IMG/VR virus record: IMGVR_UViG_3300020156_000464
Location: 1-25,585 of that record
Source of the DNA: a virus
Length of the DNA stretch: 25,585 nucleotides
Strand: one strand, 5' to 3'
Shown here: positions 8,568 to 15,378 of the stretch, piece after piece
Layout of the letters: every line of letters starts with the position of its first letter
Position numbering within the stretch: position 1 is the stretch's first letter
Notes under the pieces: generated by a model
The model's input: only the letters and a program-made list of their open reading frames with translations
What the model was told of the DNA's origin: nothing
Databases searched by the model: none
Position numbers and translations under genes: made by a program

Positions 8568-9300
8568 TTAGTATTCCCGGTCTTGCTGTTGACGTGATCC
8601 AGGTACACGTCGTCCATCGCTCGAATGAGCGTCAGGAAGTCGTCGTAATCGTCGGGGTCGGAGGGGCCGTGTCTGTTGGCCCATTGGTCAATCGCCACCC
8701 AGGGGATTGGGCCGATGCCCATTCCCACAGGACGGCACGTCGTGAGTTCTTGGAACGCCGCCCAGTATTCGTAGAGCCAACTGGGCAGGGCCGGCTTTTT
8801 CTCCAGGGCCTGGACCCGTTCGCCGGCTGCCTGGAGGTCCCGGAGCCATGACTCGCGAGACCCCCATTCAAGCTGCCATTTCAGGCAGTCGCGGAGTTTC
8901 CCAGGTCGTCCTGAAGCTGGGCCTTGCGGAAGTTCGAGACCCGGTTGGCCTGTTCCTGGACATCCGCGAAGAGTTCCGGGAGGTCCAAGAACAGCTTCAC
9001 GCAGTTCTCGACCGTGAACGGCATGATGTTGCCGTCCTGGTCCACTACGTCTTCCCAGCCGACAACCACGCCTTCCGCGTAGGCTTCGGCCATCAGGCGG
9101 GCCGCAACTTTCTCGTCAATGCTGGCGTTCTCAATCTGGCGGCGGTAGGGCTTCAGTTTGCAGTCCAGGATCTTGCCGTACCGCTTGTTGGACCCGCCGG
9201 CCCGGTGAATCCGGATGCGGCCAGCCGCCCCATAATCCAGGGTGATCCCCTCGCCGGATTCCAGGTTGGGGTCGGTCGAAAAAATCGAATAGAAAGACAT
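8564..9300 (-). CDS. Tail assembly chaperone GT-type fusion made by -1 frameshifting
   Basis: Read as 9300-8896 in frame 0 and then 8896-8564 in the -1 frame, giving 135 + 110 = 245 residues. The downstream frame has no credible start of its own but encodes a protein-like sequence: WQLEWGSRESWLRDLQAAGE, LPSWLYEYWAAFQELTTCRP and, near the end, IPWVAIDQWANRHG and FLTLIRAMDDVYLDHV. The IPWxAIxxW ... LIRAMDxxYL pattern is what I know from second reading frames of siphovirus tail chaperones. The switch point is a GGGAAAC heptamer, close to lambda's GGGAAAG. The stop TGA overlaps the tape-measure ATG, as expected for the T partner that coats the tape measure during tail assembly. The frameshift itself is inferred from sequence. 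Confidence 0.8.
8881..9300 (-). CDS. Tail assembly chaperone, short (G-type) product
   Basis: A 139-aa protein starting at the ATG at 9300 (MSFYSIFSTDPNLES), preceded by AAGAGGT at a good distance; a longer in-frame start at 9366 lacks this. It contains GEGITLDYGAAGRIRIHRAGGSNKRY and CKLKPYRRQIEN, followed by AEAYAEGVVVGWEDVVDQDGN and FTVENCVKLFLDLPELFADVQEQANR, the layout of the common siphovirus protein that follows the tail tube gene. It ends at a TGA 15 nt after the frameshift heptamer. The product is the majority chaperone that helps assemble the tail around the tape measure. It belongs with the fusion product at 8564-9300. Confidence 0.82.
   Translation of the reverse strand: MSFYSIFSTDPNLESGEGITLDYGAAGRIRIHRAGGSNKRYGKILDCKLKPYRRQIENASIDEKVAARLMAEAYAEGVVVGWEDVVDQDGNIMPFTVENCVKLFLDLPELFADVQEQANRVSNFRKAQLQDDLGNSATA
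8896..8902 (-). other. Slippery heptamer G GGA AAC for -1 frameshifting
   Basis: In frame 0 the codons are CTG GGA AAC, so the heptamer has the exact X XXY YYZ form. After slippage the tRNAs re-pair with GGG and AAA, and reading continues in the only frame that stays open to the tape-measure start. The zero-frame stop follows 15 nt later. Confidence 0.75.
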
Positions 9301-9387
9301 CGTGACCTCTTGTCGGGAAAAGGTGGCGGCCAGAGGCCCGACCCCCTGGCCGCCGTTTGCCGGCAAATCTTGTCGGGTAGCCTCGGG

Positions 9388-9394
9388 TATTTAT
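9388..9394 (-). promoter_or_regulatory. ATAAATA promoter-like motif before the tail chaperone
   Basis: The minus strand reads CCGAATAAATACCCGAGG. It lies 88 nt upstream of the chaperone ATG and overlaps the stop codon of the preceding 57-aa gene (TAA is part of the motif), which weakens the case for this copy compared with the others. Confidence 0.35.
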
Positions 9395-9564
9395 TCGGCG
9401 GCTTCGGATTTGGGCTTCCGCGGGGCTTTGACTTTCTCGGCCAGCCCCTTGGCGATGATCAGGCTGGCGTAATCCTCGGCCAGATCGACCTCGGACCCGG
9501 CCCGGTAGTCCACGCGGGTACCCTCGGGGTACCCGCTGAAATCAACGGTGATCCGGACCAGCAT
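9391..9564 (-). CDS. Small phage protein of the capsid-adjacent 'VxYxxGxxV' family
   Basis: A 57-aa protein, MLVRITVDFSGYPEGTRVDY and on, with a Lys-rich C-terminus (KAPRKPKSEAAE). Its start lies 2 nt after the stop of the tail tube gene. The core VDYRAGSEVDLAEDYASLII followed by AKGLAEK resembles a small beta-hairpin plus helix. The same pattern occurs in the 61-aa protein after the capsid gene (VSYVPGQVIEVSPEIGAAWI, then AAGIAGP), so the two are probably distant copies. Such small proteins are common next to head and tail tube genes in siphoviruses. Their function is not established here; a minor structural or assembly role is likely. Confidence 0.7.
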   Translation of the reverse strand: MLVRITVDFSGYPEGTRVDYRAGSEVDLAEDYASLIIAKGLAEKVKAPRKPKSEAAE

Positions 9565-9566
9565 CG

Positions 9567-10505
9567 TTAGGACACTGCCCGCGTGATCTGCATACTGGCC
9601 GAAGTCCCGGCGTCGTAGATGGCCTGCCAGCCGGCGTTCACGATCACGTCCTGATCGTTGCCGCCCGCGACGACCTGACAGGTCGTGAACTTGATGGCCG
9701 GGAAGATGAACGCGTATTTCTCGGCCGTGACCTGTCCCAGGGTGAACGCCAGACCGGCCCCGGTGCCGTTCAGGTACAGATCCAGGAGGGAGGAATCCTC
9801 CAGGTACATTTCCAGGGACCCGGTGATGACCACCCGGCCGGCACCGACCCCGACGTTGTCCACGGAGCCCAGGGCCTGCTGACCCCGGAGGTTGTTCTGG
9901 GCCTGGAAAGACAGGCTGCGGATCTTCGGCGAGGTCAGGCCGGTCACCGACAGGCCGGCAAAGCCCGTCGCCGCGTTGATCACGCCGCCCGTGGGAGCGG
10001 CGGCGTAGGTCGCTCCGGCAATGATCGCGTTGCTGACCGACCCGCCCTTGCCCTGGAACGAGAACGAGCCGGTGACCTTCTGGCCCGCCGTGCACGACAG
10101 GCTGAACTGGTTGGCCACCATGCCGGTCAAGCGATAGAAAATGTCGGTGGTGCCGGCCTCGAACGTCTTCTCCAACGTGACGGACTTCTGGGTCACGCCG
10201 TTCTTGATCACGTCGGACGCCCAGGCGGCGTGCATGAAGGACTCCAGGAGGGTGTCGAACGCCGAACCGGCCCCGCCATAGCTGAGGTCAAAGTTGATGT
10301 CGCCCTCAGCCGACCCGCCGACCTGGGTCAGGTCACTGACGTTGCGGTCCGGCCGGATGTCGTCGCTGCTGACCGTCTGGCGGTTGATCGACAGCGACTC
10401 CCCGGTGAACCGCAGGTTTTTGAACGTCGGGGTGGCCGGCGTGGTGCCCCAGACGGTTTCGGCGATGACGGCCAGCCGGGTTTCACTCGAATTGACAATA
10501 CCCAT
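9567..10505 (-). CDS. Major tail tube protein
   Basis: A 312-aa protein beginning MGIVNSSETRLAVIAETVWG, followed by TPATPTFKNLRFTGESL and SSDDIRPDRNVSDL, the typical N-terminus of a siphovirus tail tube subunit. The rest is rich in beta-type segments with Gly, Thr and Val (SYGGAGSAFDTLLESFMHAAW, CTAGQKVTGSFSFQGKGG). Such proteins polymerise into hexameric rings around the tape measure. It lies between the tail terminator and the chaperone, the usual place. GGGAG about 10 nt before the ATG is the likely ribosome binding site. A terminator-like hairpin with a 7-nt T-run ends only 14 nt upstream of the ATG, with no ATAAATA motif in between, so expression must depend on read-through or on a start site not recognised here. 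Confidence 0.88.
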   Translation of the reverse strand: MGIVNSSETRLAVIAETVWGTTPATPTFKNLRFTGESLSINRQTVSSDDIRPDRNVSDLTQVGGSAEGDINFDLSYGGAGSAFDTLLESFMHAAWASDVIKNGVTQKSVTLEKTFEAGTTDIFYRLTGMVANQFSLSCTAGQKVTGSFSFQGKGGSVSNAIIAGATYAAAPTGGVINAATGFAGLSVTGLTSPKIRSLSFQAQNNLRGQQALGSVDNVGVGAGRVVITGSLEMYLEDSSLLDLYLNGTGAGLAFTLGQVTAEKYAFIFPAIKFTTCQVVAGGNDQDVIVNAGWQAIYDAGTSASMQITRAVS

Positions 10506-10519
10506 GAGCGGGCTCCCAT

Positions 10520-10545
10520 AAAAAAAGCCCGCCGAATGGCGGGCT
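10520..10545 (-). terminator. Hairpin plus U-tract directly upstream of the tail tube gene
   Basis: On the minus strand AGCCCGCC-ATTC-GGCGGGCT (8 bp stem, 4 nt loop) is followed by seven T. The T-run ends about 14 nt before the tail tube ATG, and the ribosome binding site follows at once. It could be a terminator, or a leader hairpin of the tail tube mRNA. Confidence 0.65.
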
Positions 10546-10560
10546 GACAGCGATTGGTGA

Positions 10561-10586
10561 AGTTCAGCCCGCCAGGGCGTTGAACT
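10561..10586 (-). other. Inverted repeat between two terminators
   Basis: AGTTCAGCCC and GGGCGTTGAACT can pair (6 bp outer, 4 bp inner, 2-nt bulge) around GCCA. It has no T-run. With the hairpins on each side it makes three stem-loops in 107 nt before the tail tube gene. It may be an operator, a processing site or an antiterminator fold. Confidence 0.4.
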
Positions 10587-10594
10587 CAGACATG

Positions 10595-10626
10595 AAAAAG
10601 GCCCGCCGGTTCTCCGGGCGGGCCTT
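10595..10626 (-). terminator. Intrinsic terminator after the tail terminator gene
   Basis: On the minus strand AAGGCCCGCC pairs with GGCGGGCCTT (10 bp) around a 9-nt loop, followed by TTTTT. It starts 2 nt after the stop codon of the gene ending at 10629, the classic place for a transcription stop. Confidence 0.75.
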
Positions 10627-10628
10627 GG

Positions 10629-11033
10629 CTACTCAACGAATTCGTACTCGTAATCGAACGCCACTGTTGCCGTGAACCAGTTCCCGTCTTCCGCGTCGGT
10701 GGTCTGGGGAGGGTCCACACCGACGACCTGGACCCCGTCGAAGGTCTGGCCGCGAAATACGGCCCGGATCTGATCCGCATACTGGACGGCCAGGGTGTCC
10801 CCGGTTCCGCTCGGGACCAGGACATGGACCTGGACCGTACCGGATTCCCGGTAGAGGTTCCGGCCAGGGTCGCCAACGCTGGCGATGTCCTCCAGTCCGG
10901 CCAGGAATTCGACCGTGACCCATGGGCCGAAGGCCGGGTCCACGTTGGCGTTCAGGCTGTCGTGGATCGGGGCAGACGTGAAGTTGGCCGCCAACCGGTC
11001 CCGGATGGCGGTACGGACGGCGGTGCTGGACAT
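10629..11033 (-). CDS. Tail terminator-like protein
   Basis: A 134-aa protein, MSSTAVRTAIRDRLAANFTS. The pattern of an N-terminal helix, a beta segment with PWVTVEFLAG, an ESGTVQVHVLVPSGTGD strand region, a helix (AVQYADQIRAVFRGQTFDGV) and two final strands (FTATVAFDYEYEF) fits the tail terminator family that caps the growing tail tube and joins it to the head. The size fits too. It is preceded by its own ATAAATA motif and followed by a strong intrinsic terminator, so it may be a single-gene transcription unit. The assignment rests on fold-level pattern and position. Confidence 0.7.
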   Translation of the reverse strand: MSSTAVRTAIRDRLAANFTSAPIHDSLNANVDPAFGPWVTVEFLAGLEDIASVGDPGRNLYRESGTVQVHVLVPSGTGDTLAVQYADQIRAVFRGQTFDGVQVVGVDPPQTTDAEDGNWFTATVAFDYEYEFVE

Positions 11034-11084
11034 CGGGTATCCGGAAGAAAATCAGTCCGGGCGGGTTCGCCCAAGTTACCTGTT

Positions 11085-11091
11085 TATTTAT
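11085..11091 (-). promoter_or_regulatory. ATAAATA promoter-like motif before the tail terminator gene
   Basis: The minus strand reads ACGCATAAATAAACAGG in the 79-nt gap between the tail completion gene and the tail terminator gene, 51 nt before the ATG. The extended form GCATAAATAA is shared with the copies before portal and primase. Confidence 0.5.
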
Positions 11092-11112
11092 GCGTGGTGC
11101 GGCGTTGGCCGA

Positions 11113-11754
11113 TCACGGCGTGGTCTGGGGAAGTTGCCGGATCTGGATTGCGGGATAGACCATGTCCCGCTTGACCCTTTTGTTGTATTTGGACCCACCG
11201 GCCTCGCCCCAGACCTTGACCCCCAGGCTGAGCTTGACCCAGCGGTAATCCAGGAACACGGCCTTGCCATACCGGCGTTTGGCCGCCCGGAAGACGGCCC
11301 GATAGACCCCGTTGGGTGCCCGCGGGGACTGCGGCGTGGTGGTTGCCCCGCTGGGGTCACCGCCGCCCTCGATTTTTTTCGCGTACGGGGTTGAGTTCAC
11401 GATCTGGACTTTGTCGCCGGGCTTGATACCCCGGATGTCCTGGACCTGGGTCCCGTTCACCATGACGACATGGGAGTCCTGGTATCGGCCGGTCAGCACC
11501 GGGGACCGGCGGATCAGTTCGGCCCAGATCCATTCGACGATTTCCCCCAGGTCGTTTCGGACGAATTCGATCCGACCGCCGGGCTTGACCATCTCGGGGG
11601 CCGCGTTGTGCCGGCGGTCCACGATGGTCTTGTGCTGTTTCCAGGTGGGATCACGGGCCTCAGCGTCGGCCAGGACCTTCCGGGCCACCTCCACCGTGAA
11701 TTTCTGAATGTCGCCCTGGAGCTTGGTGTTGAACTGGACGAAATCGACGGCCAC
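11113..11754 (-). CDS. Tail completion / head-tail joining protein (HK97 gp10-like)
   Basis: A 213-aa protein with a GTG start at 11754, 3 nt after the stop of the head closure gene. It contains an N-terminal helix (FNTKLQGDIQKFTVEVARKV), then LIRRSPVLTGRYQDSHVVM, a very characteristic 'R.SPVdTGrf..s' segment of HK97 gp10-type proteins, then VQIVNSTPYAKKIEGG, the second hallmark ('n.~pYa..iE.G'), and a basic C-terminus. Proteins of this family act between the head closure and the tail terminator when head and tail join. The length is at the long side for the family, from an insertion around residues 30-70 (DRRHNAAPEMVKPGGRIEFV). Confidence 0.75.
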   Translation of the reverse strand: MAVDFVQFNTKLQGDIQKFTVEVARKVLADAEARDPTWKQHKTIVDRRHNAAPEMVKPGGRIEFVRNDLGEIVEWIWAELIRRSPVLTGRYQDSHVVMVNGTQVQDIRGIKPGDKVQIVNSTPYAKKIEGGGDPSGATTTPQSPRAPNGVYRAVFRAAKRRYGKAVFLDYRWVKLSLGVKVWGEAGGSKYNKRVKRDMVYPAIQIRQLPQTTP

Positions 11755-11757
11755 GGA

Positions 11758-12090
11758 TCAGCCCCGCACCCACAGGACGTGGGCCAGGATGTCGGAGCCC
11801 AGATACTTGGTCTCGCACCCCTGGACGGTGGTGGTCTTGCCGCCGATCACCAGGAGGTCGCCCCGGACCGGCGGACCGGGCCAGCCGGCGGCCAGGATCT
11901 CCTGGTTGGAAATCGTCACGGACTGATCCCCCTGGGTGACGCCGCCCAGTAGCTCCTGGGGGCGGTATCCCTTCGCGACGCCGTGGACGGTCACGTCGGT
12001 GAATGTCGCGGAGGTCCCCGCCCGGCGGCGGAGCGTCACGGCCCGGCCGTACTGGGCCAGGGCGTCGCCGATCTTGGACGCCGCGGACAT
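11758..12090 (-). CDS. Head closure / head-tail joining protein
   Basis: A 110-aa protein of the small beta-barrel head closure type: GDALAQYGRAVTLRRRAG, then VTVHGVAKGYRPQELLGGVTQGD, EILAAGWPGPPVRGDLLVIGG and a final LAHVLWVRG. The order of 'altlrR', 'v.g.rgy' and 'GD.l.i.G...v' elements is that of the siphovirus head closure family that seals the connector after DNA packaging. Its ATG overlaps the stop of the connector gene (ATGA), so the two are translated together. Confidence 0.75.
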   Translation of the reverse strand: MSAASKIGDALAQYGRAVTLRRRAGTSATFTDVTVHGVAKGYRPQELLGGVTQGDQSVTISNQEILAAGWPGPPVRGDLLVIGGKTTTVQGCETKYLGSDILAHVLWVRG

Positions 12091-12689
12091 CAGGCCACCG
12101 ACGGATTCCGGTAGCGGTCCAGGCGGGCCGCGATGTCGGCCGAGAGCCCGCCAACGGTCGGGCTGGTGGCCGTGACCTGGAACTGTTCGTCCAGCACGTC
12201 CAGGATCTTCTGGCCACGCAGGGCCGGGTCACGGGAGCGGCTGAAGTAGGCCAGCTTGACCAGATCGACGGTCGCCCGCTCGATGTCAGCGGGAATCGGC
12301 GAGAGGCCGGCCGTGTAGGTCACCACGACCTTGCGGGCCGTCCAGGCCGTCCGGGCATCGTCGCTGAGCCGCCACAGGGTGCCGGCGTCGCGGTCCACCT
12401 CGTAATCATCGGCGGCCAGGGTGACCCCGTCGGCCGTCACGGACGTGACGGTCACCACTGGGAACCGCGACAGGACCAGGGGGGACCGGCACCGGTCCAG
12501 CCGCAAGGTTTCCCGCACGGTTTCGGCCGGGAGAACCCGGCCGCAGTACACGGAGACCAGCCCGGACGCCTCTCGGATCAGGGTGGCCAGATAGGCGTCC
12601 TGGCTGGCGTCGCCGATCTGGAGTTCCGCCTTGATCGTGGCCACGCTGGCCAAGTCGTAGGAGGCCGCGGGGGTCAGGACATCAAGCAT
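12090..12689 (-). CDS. Head-tail connector protein (gp6 / phiE125 gp8-like)
   Basis: A 199-aa protein. Residues about 10-55 hold LASVATIKAELQIGDASQDAYLATLIREASGLVSVYCGRVL, the typical helical connector motif 'tlae.K..Lri....D..l...i..A...ie.y.gR.l'. A beta-rich middle (LVLSRFPVVTVTSVTADG, YEVDRDAGTLWRL) and VVVTYTAGLSPIPADIERATVDLVKLAYFSR complete the family signature. The protein makes the ring under the portal. It is followed by head closure with a 4-nt overlap. Confidence 0.85.
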   Translation of the reverse strand: MLDVLTPAASYDLASVATIKAELQIGDASQDAYLATLIREASGLVSVYCGRVLPAETVRETLRLDRCRSPLVLSRFPVVTVTSVTADGVTLAADDYEVDRDAGTLWRLSDDARTAWTARKVVVTYTAGLSPIPADIERATVDLVKLAYFSRSRDPALRGQKILDVLDEQFQVTATSPTVGGLSADIAARLDRYRNPSVA

Positions 12690-12711
12690 CGGGCGGGAAT
12701 CCGGGCCGGCG

Positions 12712-12897
12712 TTACTTCCGCTTCCGGCCGGTGGTCTCGGCCGGAGCGGTCACGCGGGTTTCGGGGGTGGGGTCGGCCGGCCCAGCGATACCGGCGGCAA
12801 TCCAGGCGGCCCCGATCTCGGGGCTGACCTCGATCACCTGACCGGGGACGTACGACACGTCGGCCCCGGCCATGCTGGTGTTCATCTCGATCTTCAT
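12712..12897 (-). CDS. Small capsid-adjacent phage protein
   Basis: A 61-aa protein, MKIEMNTSMAGADVSYVPGQ, with a basic tail (ETTGRKRK). The pattern 'MK.....AG...sY.pGq.i.v....a..wiaAGiA.p' is frequent in small genes next to major capsid genes of siphoviruses. It lies 52 nt after the capsid gene and 22 nt before the connector gene. It resembles the 57-aa protein at 9391-9564, suggesting an old duplication. A role in head structure or assembly is likely but not shown. The start at 12897 is chosen because it keeps the family N-terminus; no good ribosome binding site is seen. Confidence 0.7.
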   Translation of the reverse strand: MKIEMNTSMAGADVSYVPGQVIEVSPEIGAAWIAAGIAGPADPTPETRVTAPAETTGRKRK

Positions 12898-12949
12898 GGG
12901 GTGTCGGGGGCGAGAAGCGGCCCGGAGGCCGCCCCTCGCCCAGGCCCGG

Positions 12950-14179
12950 TTAGGTGGCCGGGTGGACGTACGCCTTGACCGGGTTGGTCCCGGCGTCCAG
13001 CAGGTCGCCGTCGTGACGCGAGAACGCCATGAACCCGACCTGACCGTAATCGGCGTACCGCTCGTTCAGGCGGAGCACCTGGACGCCCAGGACATCACGG
13101 ATCACGTACTTGGACAGGTCGCCGAAAATGATCGACTTGGCGTTGGCCGCCATGACCGGCATATCCTGGTTGATCACGTACCGCTTGCCCAGGATGGTGT
13201 CGGGTTCGCCGGCGACCATGCCCGGCTGCCACATCGGCAGACCCTGGCTGTCCTTCAGCTTCCGGATCACCTTCAAGGACGCGTCGGAGAGCATCCACAC
13301 GCCGTTCCGGCGGTAGGCCGGATCGACCGAGTGGAACAGGTCCACGAGGTCATCGTAGGTCACCGTGCCGGTCTGGCCCGTGGCCCCGGTCTTGCCGGTG
13401 GCCGCCGCGGTCACGATGCCGTTCGGCTTGGACGAACCGTCACCCGCGGTGAAGTGCTCGTTGGTGATGCGGGCGATACGCTCGCCCAGGCTCCGGGCCA
13501 GATAGCCCGGCAGGTCGAACGCCGAATCCTGGAGGAGTTCGGTGCTGACCCGGATCAGCTTGGACGAATACTTGTAGGCGTTCAGGGTCACGACCGAGAA
13601 GGTCTGATCCTGTTCCGACACCTGGGCGTTCTCGGCCAGGATCGCCCCCTTGTTGCTGGTGTCGTTGACCGTCGGCATGTCCAGGGCCGAACCGGTCGCG
13701 GTGCGGATCACGGTGGCCACCTCGCGGACACCGCCGTGGGCCTTCATGGCCTCCTCAAGCTGGCGGTAGAACTCATCGGCGACGGTGTAGCCGCCGGCCG
13801 AGTCCGTCCCGACGGCCTGGGCACGCCGCTCCAGGATGGCCCGCTGTTCCGAGGTCAGCCCCTCGCGGCCACCGATCAGGTACGAGCGGAAAGCCGAATT
13901 CTCGTCCTCGATCCGCTGGCGGGCGTGGTCGGGCGAAATGTCGTCGCGGGCCGCCCGCTGGTACGAGCGGGCCTCCAGGGCGGCCTCCTGGGCCGCCAGC
14001 CGCTCCTCTCGGGCGATGCGGTCGGCCAGCTTGTCGGCCTCCACCATCATGGTGTCAAACCGGGCCTCGATCTCCTTGGCCTCAGCTTCCGCCGTGGTGT
14101 CCGTGACGGTGGTCAAAAGGTCGCGGGCGTCAGCAACCAGCTTCGAACGCTGCTCCCGCAAAGTAATCAGGTTGGACAT
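12950..14179 (-). CDS. Major capsid protein, HK97 fold, with N-terminal delta domain
   Basis: A 409-aa protein if started at MSNLITLREQRSKLV (14179), which has AGGAG 7-8 nt upstream; a start 5 codons earlier would put this ribosome binding site inside the gene. Residues 1-105 are a charged coiled coil (ARDLLTTVTDTTAEAEAKEI), the delta domain that acts as scaffold and is cut off by the protease. From about residue 115 the HK97 shell domain follows: GGYTVADEFYRQLEEAMKAHGGVREVATVIRT, ISTELLQDS-type text (IRVSTELLQDSAFDLPGYLA), ERIARITNEHFTAGDGSSKPNGIVT and a C-terminal VLRLNERYADYGQVGFMAFSRHDGDLLD. A hairpin with a T-run lies directly upstream. Confidence 0.95.
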   Translation of the reverse strand: MSNLITLREQRSKLVADARDLLTTVTDTTAEAEAKEIEARFDTMMVEADKLADRIAREERLAAQEAALEARSYQRAARDDISPDHARQRIEDENSAFRSYLIGGREGLTSEQRAILERRAQAVGTDSAGGYTVADEFYRQLEEAMKAHGGVREVATVIRTATGSALDMPTVNDTSNKGAILAENAQVSEQDQTFSVVTLNAYKYSSKLIRVSTELLQDSAFDLPGYLARSLGERIARITNEHFTAGDGSSKPNGIVTAAATGKTGATGQTGTVTYDDLVDLFHSVDPAYRRNGVWMLSDASLKVIRKLKDSQGLPMWQPGMVAGEPDTILGKRYVINQDMPVMAANAKSIIFGDLSKYVIRDVLGVQVLRLNERYADYGQVGFMAFSRHDGDLLDAGTNPVKAYVHPAT

Positions 14180-14194
14180 ATGCACTCCTGGCAT

Positions 14195-14220
14195 AAAAAA
14201 AGCCGCCCGGAGGGCGGCTT
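14195..14220 (-). terminator. Hairpin plus U-tract directly upstream of the capsid gene
   Basis: On the minus strand AAGCCGCCC-TCC-GGGCGGCTT (9 bp, 3-nt loop) is followed by a run of T and then, within 20 nt, by AGGAG and the capsid ATG. It begins 23 nt after the stop of the protease gene. No ATAAATA motif lies between it and the capsid start. It could reduce read-through from protease to capsid, or protect the 5' end of the capsid mRNA. Confidence 0.65.
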
Positions 14221-14243
14221 GGTGAGGCGTGCGGGAGCACCCG

Positions 14244-14822
14244 CTACGCGAAATCGCGGATTTGTTTGAGTTTCCGGAGGCGGAATACTGTCGGCTTGAA
14301 AGTCGGGGATTGGCTGGACTGCCACCGTTCCAGCGAGCGTTTGGCCACGTCGATGGTCGTGGCCCGGTAGGCCGGAAAGGCCACCGCGGAGACCTCGAAA
14401 AGGTCCACGTCGATCAGGGTCCGGGTCGTCTTGCCGTCCCGGTGGTCCCAGGCGTCCGCCTGGGTGGTGAAGCCGAACGACATCGCGTCCAGAAGGCCGG
14501 TCCGGATCTCCTCCTGGACATCCCGGCCCAGAGTGGTGTCGGGGAGGTCGATCTCGACCCGCAGGCCCCGTTCGTCCTCAGCCAGCCGCAAGGACCCGTT
14601 TTTGGTCCGGCCCAGCCGGCGGGCCGGGTCGTGGTCAGCCAGGGCGTACACGTCCTGGCGGTCCTGGAGAGACCGGCGGAAGGCCCCCGGCTGGATGGTT
14701 TCGACGAACCCGCCCAGGTCTTCCGACGGCGAGTTGAAGACGGCCGCGTAGCCGATCAGGGTCTGGCGGCCATCCTCGGCCGCCCGGACCTCCAGGCCCT
14801 GGAGGGCTCGAATCTCACGCAT
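14244..14822 (-). CDS. Prohead maturation protease (HK97 gp4-like)
   Basis: A 192-aa serine protease that cuts the delta domain from the capsid protein during head maturation. The N-terminal segment LIGYAAVFNSPSEDLGGFVETI leads into PGAF and the catalytic histidine in LADHDP (His64). The nucleophile is in GLLDAMSFGF (Ser115), and FEVSAVAFPAY follows with the third conserved acidic position. The His/Ser positions are almost those of HK97 gp4. The C-terminal 35 residues are basic and variable, as usual. Its ATG at 14822 overlaps the end of the HNH endonuclease gene by 8 nt, so the endonuclease was fitted tightly into the head operon. Confidence 0.92.
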   Translation of the reverse strand: MREIRALQGLEVRAAEDGRQTLIGYAAVFNSPSEDLGGFVETIQPGAFRRSLQDRQDVYALADHDPARRLGRTKNGSLRLAEDERGLRVEIDLPDTTLGRDVQEEIRTGLLDAMSFGFTTQADAWDHRDGKTTRTLIDVDLFEVSAVAFPAYRATTIDVAKRSLERWQSSQSPTFKPTVFRLRKLKQIRDFA

Positions 14823-15318
14823 CGGGGGTGCCTACCTGGGGATTGTTCATGAAATGTTCCCAAGAAAGCCCGGCCGAAACATGCTTCCACGTTCGCCCGC
14901 GGCGGATCTTGTAGACGTTGTCGGCGGTCACGCCGTACTGGGCGGCCAAAGCTCGGGCAGAACGTGACGACCGGCGGATATCCGCAACCTGATCAGCAGT
15001 CAGGACCGCCTGCACACAGCGGCCCTTTACATCACGGTCCCGCAGGTTGTCCTTTTGAGTGCCGAGCCAGAGGTGGTCAGGGTTGATACACCCCGGTCTG
15101 TCACAGGCGTGACAGACATTAAGGCCATCCGGTATTGGTCCCTTCCAAGCGGCGTATGCGAGACGGTGAGCCCCAACAACAGCATGCCCGTGACGAACAC
15201 GGCCATGACCGCTTTCGTTCGCTCCACCGGTCCACATCCAGCATTCGCCGTCAATGCGTACTTTGCGAATCAGCTTCATCTTCGCTTTTTCTTTTTCAAT
15301 AGGATTGGTCAGGTCCAT
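14815..15318 (-). CDS. HNH homing-type endonuclease with C-terminal HTH
   Basis: A 167-aa protein started at the ATG at 15318 (MDLTNPIEKEK), which has AGGAG 7 nt upstream. Residues 22-100 form an HNH_3-type domain: CWMWTGGANESGHGRV, HRLAYAAWKGPIPDGLNVCH, then ACDRPGCINPDHLWLGTQKD and NLRDRDVKGR; likely catalytic or metal positions are His70, Asn79 and His82, with Cys69, Cys72 and Cys77. Residues 105-142 (LTADQVADIRRSSRSARALA, then QYGVTADNVYKIRRGRTW) look like a helix-turn-helix DNA-binding tail. It lies between portal and protease, where no such gene is needed, and its composition is lower in GC than its neighbours. It is most likely a selfish free-standing homing endonuclease. Its target is unknown. 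Confidence 0.88.
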   Translation of the reverse strand: MDLTNPIEKEKAKMKLIRKVRIDGECWMWTGGANESGHGRVRHGHAVVGAHRLAYAAWKGPIPDGLNVCHACDRPGCINPDHLWLGTQKDNLRDRDVKGRCVQAVLTADQVADIRRSSRSARALAAQYGVTADNVYKIRRGRTWKHVSAGLSWEHFMNNPQVGTPDA

Positions 15319-15378
15319 TACGTCTCTCCTGTTGCCAAGAAAGACTTTGGCGTGCTGGGCCGCCAAAAATCGAAATTC

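Noticed and set aside
8632-8871. A 79-aa minus-strand ORF after the chaperone gene.
   Set aside because: It is in the wrong frame for the tail chaperone fusion, has Arg/Pro-rich text and a poor start. The -1 frame fits the frameshift heptamer and the ATGA overlap with the tape measure.
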